From a virus, in the IMG/VR virus record IMGVR_UViG_3300035670_000019, positions 1 through 64,000 of that record: 64,000 nt of DNA. One strand, 5' to 3'. The position numbers and the translations under genes were made by a program. The notes below the pieces were generated by a model. The model searched no databases, was not told the DNA's origin, and worked only from the letters and a program-made list of their open reading frames with translations. Within the stretch, counting starts at the first letter, position 1. Each line of letters starts with the position of its first letter. Positions 58,473-64,000 of the stretch are shown one piece after another.

Positions 58473-61400
58473 ATGGCTGAAGAATCTAAGTTATCAAAAG
58501 CGGAAATACAAGAATTAAGAGCCCTTATAAGACTTCTTAAGGAAGAAATGACTGATGTTGAGTTTGATAACTTAATCAAATCAGGTCCAGCAGCTAAAAA
58601 ACTATTAACAGAATTAAGAGTAGAAAATGGCTCTTTTAGAGATAGCATTTCAGATGCTCGTGAAGCATTTAAAAGACTTTCTGATGAAATTAAAGGTACT
58701 CAATCTGGTGTAAAAACAGTAGCCTCTATCTATAATAAAACAGCTAGACTAGCTGAAGACATCCAGCGATACCAAAAAGGTATAGTTGATTATAATGAAA
58801 AAGATATATCTAAACTTCAAGAAAAATCAAAAATTCAAAAATTAGATCTTGAAAATGCTGATAAAGTTTTAAAAGCTGAAGAAAAAGATTTAAAATTAGC
58901 TGAACAAAACAAAAAACTCCTACAAGATCAATTACTACTCCAGTACGACCTTAAAAAAGCAGCTCTACAGAGACAGGGGATAGATATTAAAAATAACAGA
59001 GAGTTAAAAGAACTTGAAAAACAATACAATAAAGTAGATAAAGAGCTTGAATCTATTAGTGAAAAACTAGAAAAGAATAGAGACACTCAAGGTGAAATTA
59101 GTGGAGCATTAAAAGATCAAGATGGTTTTTACAATGTATTAAATGCCTCTATAGCAGATCTTAATAGTAAATTAGAACAACAGAATAAATTATTAGGATT
59201 AGGTGGTGCGGTTGTAGCAAGTTTAGACACAGCTTTAAATGGTTTAGGATTAGGTAGATTAGCTGGTGCTTTAGGTATTAGTGAAGCTAAAAACGAAATG
59301 GATGAATTTTCTAAGAAAATTCTTAAAGATCGTGAAGAGCAATTAATTTTAGAAAAAGAAATTAAGGATGAGATGAAAGCTAGAGCAGGAGGTAAAGGTC
59401 AACTTTCACCTGAAGTTTTAGCTGAAAAGTATAAACAATTAAATGCTCTTAAAGCTCAAAATGCTCAATATGATGGTATAAATGGTAAGTTAGCTGTATT
59501 GAAGAAAGGTATTTCTTCAATGGGAGCGTCTTTGCTTAAAAATCTAACTGACCCTGTATCTTTAGCTGTAGCAGCAGTAGGAGCATTAATTAGTACTTTA
59601 AAAGCATCAGACCAAGCAACAGGAGAATTAGCTAAAAATTTTGGTACAAGCTACAGAGAAGCTTCCAAAATGCGACAAGAATTAAATGAAGTAGCTAACT
59701 CCACAAGTAACATTAATGTTACAACTGAAAAACTACAAAAAACTCAAATGGCTGTTGCAGCAGCTGTTGGTTCTACCGCTATGCTAAATCAAGAAGATTT
59801 AGTTACCATGACTGAAATGGTAGAACAAGCTGGCTATCAGTATGATGAGGTAATGAATATTCAAAAATTATCTCTAGCACAAGGTAAAACATTAAAAGAT
59901 AATACAACACAAATACTAGGAGCTGCTAAAGCATATGCCTCTAGAAACAAATTAGTTATAAATGAAAAAGAAGTTCTTAAAGAAGTAAACAAAATGTCAG
60001 CCTCCTTAAAATTATCATTAGGTGGTAGCGCTGATAAAATGGCTGAAGCTGTTGTTAAAACTAAAGCTCTTGGTTTAAGTATAGAACAAGCTGAAAAAAT
60101 GGCTGATGGGTTATTACAATTTGAGTCTTCTATTTCTTCTGAAATGGAAGCTGAAATGTTAACCGGTAAAGCTTTAAATTTTGAAAAAGCAAGATTATTA
60201 GCTTTAAATAATGATGTAGCAGGGGCAGCTGAAGAAATAGCTAAACAGGTAGGTACTTCCGCTGATTTTGCTAAAATGAACCGCATCCAACAAGAAGCAT
60301 TAGCTAAAGCTGCTGGTATGGAGAGAGATGAGTTGGCTCAATCGTTAATGGATAGAGAAGCATTAGCCGCTTTATCTGATGTTGAAGGTAAAACAGCTAA
60401 AGAACGTTTTGATAATTTAGTTAAAGAAGTTGGAATGGAAGAAGCTAAAAAACGTCTAGGAAACGATGAATTAGCCCAACAATATGAATCCCAATCAATA
60501 CAAGAAAAATTCCAAGCCACAGCCCAAAAAGTCATGGATATTTTTGTATCCATGGCTCAACCTATATTAGATATAGTTAACGCTTTAACCCCTGTTTTCA
60601 AATTTGTTGGTTGGATAGCTAGTGGAATAGGTTCAATTGTAAATCTTTTAAATAAAGCTACCTTTGGTATGCTTCCTGCTCTTATAGGTGGTTTTGCAGT
60701 ACTTAAATTACTATCAGGTGATATAGGTAAATCATTACTTAAAGGCTTAGTTTATCCTTTTAAAGCAGCTAAAGAAGGACTTTCCTCATTAAGTGGTGGA
60801 CTTAAATCAATGTTTTCCGAAATCAAAGAAAAAGGAATTGGAGGAGCATTTAAAGACGCATTTACATCTGTTAAAGATAAAATTTCAGGTAAATCAAAAG
60901 CTAAAGACCTAGCTTCGAAAGTTGCGGAAATGAAAAAGCAATCCCCTGGTATGACTTCTAAAGAAGCTCTAGAAAAGATTAGAGCATCAAACAAAGACGT
61001 AGCAGGAGGAGCAGCGGATAAAGCAGGTAACTTAGCAAATAAAGCTAAAGATAAAGCTGATAAAGTATCTGATAGCACTAAAGGTGGAGATAAAGCTAAA
61101 AACTTTGCTGATAGAATGAAAAATATAGCTAAAGGTATAGCAGCCTTTGGCACTAAAGAAGTATTATTCGGAGCATTAAACCTTATCCCAGTATCCGTTG
61201 GTTTAATAGCTATGCTTCCTGGTTTTTTAGGTGCTAAAGCTATTGAAAAACTTGATGGTAAAAAATTAAAAACCTCATTAGAAGGTTTAGCTAAAGGTAT
61301 TGAAGCTATGGCTAAAGGTAAAGTAGCTTTAGGAGCATTAGCTTTAACAGCCGCTGGAGTAGCTTTAGTTGCTGCTCTTCCAGGCATGATAGCGGCTGCT

Positions 61401-62546
61401 GCTTTAGGAACTATAGGTCCATTAGTTGAAAAAGGTCTTACATCATTTGCAAAAGGTATTGAAAGATTAGGTACTGGTAAAGTATTTTTAGGTGCTGCTG
61501 CTTTAGCAGCGTTAGGAGCATCTTTAATCCCAGCAGCCATTGCTTTTAAAATGTTTGCTGATATAGATTGGGAAGATATGGGTAAAGCAGGAGCTGCATT
61601 AGTTGGATTAGGAGTAGCAGGGGCTGCATTTGGTGCTTTAGGTGAATCTGGATTGCTTTTTGTAGGAGCAGCAGCGATAGCAGCTTTAGGAGCTTCATTA
61701 ATACCATTTGCTTATGCTTTAAACCTAATGGCTCCTGCTTTAGAAAAATTTACTCCAATAATTGAAGTATTTGGTAACGTTATATCAAAAACATTTTCAG
61801 GAATAGCCAGTGTAATTACATCAGCATTTGATGGATTATCAAATCTATTTAAAACTTTAGGTGAAGTTGATCCTATTAAATTATTCGCTATAGGACCCGC
61901 TTTAGCAAGTATAGGAGCAGGTTTAGTAGCTTTAGGAGGTGGAGGTTTAGTTGGAGGTATATTAGGTAGTGTAGGTAAATTATTTGGTGGAGATATAGTT
62001 GAAAAATTCAATCATTTAGCTTCTATAGATTCAAGTAAAATATTAACATTAGCTGATGCTATTAATAAATTAAGTGAATCTTTAGCTAGTTTTACTATAG
62101 CAACTGCTAATATAGGTGATACATCAAATATAGAAAAAACTATTGCTAAATTAATAGATTTGCATGATGAGTTTGAAGATACACCTATGGAAAAAGTTAT
62201 CAATACAGCAGTAACAGGAGTTAGTAATTTATTTGATAAAGCTTCATCATTTGTTTCTTCAGTATTTACTCCATCTGAAACTTCAGAAAATATGCCTGAA
62301 ACTCAGATGATGTCTCCTTCAAATATTAACAATGTTAATCAATCATCAACCTCTATTAACAATACATCATCTAATATAGATAATACTAATGTTGTAACTA
62401 TATTAAAAGAAGCTGTAAGTGTATTAAAAGCTATCCAAGCTAAAGATACAAGTGTGCAATTAGCTGTAGATGGTGAAGTTATAGCTAAAAAAATAACTCC
62501 TAATGTTAGTAGAGAACAAGTTAGAACATACTCATCAGTTTCATAA
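58473..62546 (+). CDS. Tail tape measure protein
   Basis: 1357 residues. The N-terminal 400 residues are helical coiled coils (EKSKIQKLDLENADKVLKAE). Around 360-690 lies a helical domain with LTEMVEQAGYQYDEV-type repeats. From about residue 695 there are repeated hydrophobic Gly/Ala helices (PVSVGLIAMLPGFLGAKAIE, LAALGASLIPAAIAFKMF) alternating with charged segments. It ends in an Asn/Ser-rich linker and a small charged domain. This composition and the place behind tube and assembly genes identify the ruler. At roughly 0.15 nm per residue the tail would be near 200 nm, about twice that of T4. Confidence 0.9.
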   Translation: MAEESKLSKAEIQELRALIRLLKEEMTDVEFDNLIKSGPAAKKLLTELRVENGSFRDSISDAREAFKRLSDEIKGTQSGVKTVASIYNKTARLAEDIQRYQKGIVDYNEKDISKLQEKSKIQKLDLENADKVLKAEEKDLKLAEQNKKLLQDQLLLQYDLKKAALQRQGIDIKNNRELKELEKQYNKVDKELESISEKLEKNRDTQGEISGALKDQDGFYNVLNASIADLNSKLEQQNKLLGLGGAVVASLDTALNGLGLGRLAGALGISEAKNEMDEFSKKILKDREEQLILEKEIKDEMKARAGGKGQLSPEVLAEKYKQLNALKAQNAQYDGINGKLAVLKKGISSMGASLLKNLTDPVSLAVAAVGALISTLKASDQATGELAKNFGTSYREASKMRQELNEVANSTSNINVTTEKLQKTQMAVAAAVGSTAMLNQEDLVTMTEMVEQAGYQYDEVMNIQKLSLAQGKTLKDNTTQILGAAKAYASRNKLVINEKEVLKEVNKMSASLKLSLGGSADKMAEAVVKTKALGLSIEQAEKMADGLLQFESSISSEMEAEMLTGKALNFEKARLLALNNDVAGAAEEIAKQVGTSADFAKMNRIQQEALAKAAGMERDELAQSLMDREALAALSDVEGKTAKERFDNLVKEVGMEEAKKRLGNDELAQQYESQSIQEKFQATAQKVMDIFVSMAQPILDIVNALTPVFKFVGWIASGIGSIVNLLNKATFGMLPALIGGFAVLKLLSGDIGKSLLKGLVYPFKAAKEGLSSLSGGLKSMFSEIKEKGIGGAFKDAFTSVKDKISGKSKAKDLASKVAEMKKQSPGMTSKEALEKIRASNKDVAGGAADKAGNLANKAKDKADKVSDSTKGGDKAKNFADRMKNIAKGIAAFGTKEVLFGALNLIPVSVGLIAMLPGFLGAKAIEKLDGKKLKTSLEGLAKGIEAMAKGKVALGALALTAAGVALVAALPGMIAAAALGTIGPLVEKGLTSFAKGIERLGTGKVFLGAAALAALGASLIPAAIAFKMFADIDWEDMGKAGAALVGLGVAGAAFGALGESGLLFVGAAAIAALGASLIPFAYALNLMAPALEKFTPIIEVFGNVISKTFSGIASVITSAFDGLSNLFKTLGEVDPIKLFAIGPALASIGAGLVALGGGGLVGGILGSVGKLFGGDIVEKFNHLASIDSSKILTLADAINKLSESLASFTIATANIGDTSNIEKTIAKLIDLHDEFEDTPMEKVINTAVTGVSNLFDKASSFVSSVFTPSETSENMPETQMMSPSNINNVNQSSTSINNTSSNIDNTNVVTILKEAVSVLKAIQAKDTSVQLAVDGEVIAKKITPNVSREQVRTYSSVS

Positions 62547-62553
62547 AATATAA

Positions 62554-62561
62554 TATTTATA
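62554..62561 (+). promoter_or_regulatory. Candidate late promoter element TATTTATA
   Basis: After the tape measure stop, 25 bases before the ATG at 62587. Confidence 0.4.
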
Positions 62562-62586
62562 ATAAACCCTTAAAATCAATAATAAC

Positions 62587-62766
62587 ATGGCAGAGTACAA
62601 AGGAATTGTAAACCGATTAGAAACAGAGGGATCATTATTAACCGCTTTTGATGGTAATACTCCACCACCTGCTGTTTTTCCTGATCCATTAGAATCATCA
62701 AACTCAATTTTATCTGGATATAAAGGTATAACTCCAAAAGGATATTTGGATAATCCCCCAAGATAA
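62587..62766 (+). CDS. Small tail protein
   Basis: 59 residues: MAEYKGIVNRLETEGSLLTA, then FDGNTPPPAVFPDPLESSNS, then a GYKGITPKGYLDNPPR end. It is supported by a clean ATG, a promoter-like octamer upstream and a short gap to the next gene. Pro-rich and probably extended; a linker or plug of the baseplate is conceivable. Function unknown. Confidence 0.55.
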   Translation: MAEYKGIVNRLETEGSLLTAFDGNTPPPAVFPDPLESSNSILSGYKGITPKGYLDNPPR

Positions 62767-62770
62767 TTAA

Positions 62771-64000
62771 ATGGGTTTAGTTAATCTAAAAACCGATCTA
62801 AAATCGTTAAAGTATGGGAATGACAGACCAGGAGGTGGTTCAAGTAACCAACCCTATATTGTCACTCCTATACCTGACGGTTTAACAGCTAATGGTCCTG
62901 ACTTTTTATTGAGACAGGGAGCGTTAAAGGCTTCTTTAACAGATATTAGCCGATTAACTAAATGGTTTTCAGATACACAATCTGTAAATGGGTTATTATT
63001 TACTACTAAGCAGATAGCTTTAGAAAGACAAAATCCTAAATTAGTTAACACTAATAGAATTTATTTACCTACTTCAACTATTTCTCAAGTTGGAGCTTTA
63101 GCTGTTGGATCACACTTTAATAAACAAGGTTTAGATCCATTATCACCATTAAGTTATTTCGCTGGAGGAACTGAAGGGTATTATTTTACTACTAGAGGTA
63201 TAGGTGAATATCCTACATTTCAAACTTTACCAAATGGAGAAATTGAAAATAGATTAACCATAGCTTATACAGCTAAAATAGCTAACCAGTCTTTAGGTGG
63301 TTTAGCTATTAACCCATTTGGAATAACTACTCTTAATCCAACCACTTTATTATCTTACTCAGGTGGTCCTAATGCTGTTTTAGGTTTAGGTTCAACTAAC
63401 ATCAGAATTCAAAACCCAACCATTAAACTTAAAGATGTTTATGAAGATGGTGAGGCTAGAACCGCTGAAATATATAATAATCCTAATAATGTATCTGCCC
63501 TAGAAGGCCAGAATTTTTTATCACATAAAATACCTACTTGGATATATAATCCTTCTTATAAAAATCCTGGAGCTTCATTTGAGTACCAAGTATATGCTAG
63601 TGAGAATGGAGTTGATGATGGGTATTTATTTAGACAATTATATAATGATAATATTTCTAATATTTTAAATAGAGATACTACCACTATATATAATAAACCT
63701 TTAGGTAATACTGGGGTTTCTATTAACTATGTTTCTACTGATCCTAGTAAACCTGGTTATTTGACTCCTAAAGGAGAAAAAGGGAATGTTGCTCCTACCA
63801 ACAATTACAATATTGACCAAATAATGTCTGTTGGGGCCAGCCAAAATTATTTTGATATATACAAAGATAAATTAGGTGAAGGAGGAGGATTTAGATTATT
63901 ATCTACTGAACCAAAAGAGATTGTAGAAAGAAATAGTGCTACTAGCCCTATAAGATTTCCTGAATTTAGAGAAGAAGCCACCACTAAAATAGAATACACT
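62771..64000 (+). CDS. Baseplate-type structural protein, 3' end missing
   Basis: The frame opens at ATG 62771 and has no stop before the window edge; 410 residues are visible. It begins MGLVNLKTDLKSLKYGNDRP and GGGSSNQPYIVTPIPDG, a start I associate with large baseplate proteins of aquatic T4-like phages, and continues with SLTDISRLTKWFSDTQSVNG and GLLFTTKQIALERQNP. No enzyme motif is visible. Location behind the tape measure fits a baseplate hub or wedge part. Confidence 0.65.
   Translation, partial: MGLVNLKTDLKSLKYGNDRPGGGSSNQPYIVTPIPDGLTANGPDFLLRQGALKASLTDISRLTKWFSDTQSVNGLLFTTKQIALERQNPKLVNTNRIYLPTSTISQVGALAVGSHFNKQGLDPLSPLSYFAGGTEGYYFTTRGIGEYPTFQTLPNGEIENRLTIAYTAKIANQSLGGLAINPFGITTLNPTTLLSYSGGPNAVLGLGSTNIRIQNPTIKLKDVYEDGEARTAEIYNNPNNVSALEGQNFLSHKIPTWIYNPSYKNPGASFEYQVYASENGVDDGYLFRQLYNDNISNILNRDTTTIYNKPLGNTGVSINYVSTDPSKPGYLTPKGEKGNVAPTNNYNIDQIMSVGASQNYFDIYKDKLGEGGGFRLLSTEPKEIVERNSATSPIRFPEFREEATTKIEYT

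Noticed and set aside
1-64000. Antisense ORFs of 60-260 codons (for example opposite the scaffold, the tape measure and fibre repeats)
   Set aside because: All lie opposite well-supported + strand genes, are low in complexity and arise from codon bias and repeats; no domain or start context supports them.
1-64000. tRNA genes, CRISPR arrays, integrase, insertion sequences
   Set aside because: No cloverleaf with a TTCGA arm, no spaced direct repeats outside coding repeats, and no recombinase or transposase motif was seen.

Overview
This window is about 64 kb of an AT-rich, T4-like contractile-tailed phage (myovirus) or a metagenomic contig of one. Every convincing gene lies on the + strand and genes are packed with 1-20 base overlaps. 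The recognisable head and tail parts are those of T4: large terminase (gp17-like), portal (gp20), prohead protease (gp21), scaffold (gp22-like), major capsid protein (gp23), neck and tail-completion proteins (gp13/14/15-like), sheath (gp18), tube (gp19), a gp26-like protein and a long tape measure. A Bacteroidetes host is suggested, not proven, by a 57-residue histone-H1-like gene at 10120 of a type common in that phylum and by A/T-rich start regions that mostly lack a Shine-Dalgarno box. No tRNA, integrase, CRISPR array or IS element was seen. There is no gene-free stretch over 300 bases; the longest non-coding gap (36067-36264) holds two hairpins.

Regions. (1) 1-1644: two related structural proteins, the first cut by the window edge. 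(2) 1648-9700: primase, PD-(D/E)XK nuclease, two nucleotidyltransferase-like proteins (one an 806-residue multidomain enzyme ending in a metalloprotease-like motif), Zn-ribbon, membrane-anchored GAF-like and ferritin-like proteins. (3) 9722-23671: an accessory block rich in proteins with a short amphipathic N-terminal leader ending in an L/I-x-E site, plus an FAD oxidoreductase whose 3' end is duplicated around a GIY-YIG homing-type endonuclease. (4) 23762-29721: a MoxR ATPase / metallopeptidase-VWA / unknown trio, small genes and a P-loop kinase. (5) 29755-39932: packaging and head genes, then phoH. (6) 39955-42925: neck and tail completion. (7) 42925-54740: an 11.8 kb fibre and adhesin cassette with strong internal repeats. 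(8) 54757-64000: sheath, tube, chaperone/baseplate-like pair, tape measure, and the start of a baseplate-type protein that runs off the window.

How it fits together. The most striking pattern is a set of otherwise unrelated small and medium proteins sharing one of two N-terminal leaders. Class A resembles LKQIIKEEIxKVLNE with the Glu at residue 15 or 20; class B is FLKMQKLAGxITE with the Glu at residue 17. Both end in the kind of site a gp21-type protease cuts, a gp21 homologue is present, and the scaffold protein ends in FARMQQLAGLRK, a near copy of class B. I infer a capsid-cargo system: leader-tagged proteins co-assemble with the scaffold core, are trimmed by the prohead protease and are delivered with the DNA. 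A second genome-wide pattern is TATTTATA (or TATAAATA) just upstream of most genes that start a transcription block, a candidate phage late promoter.
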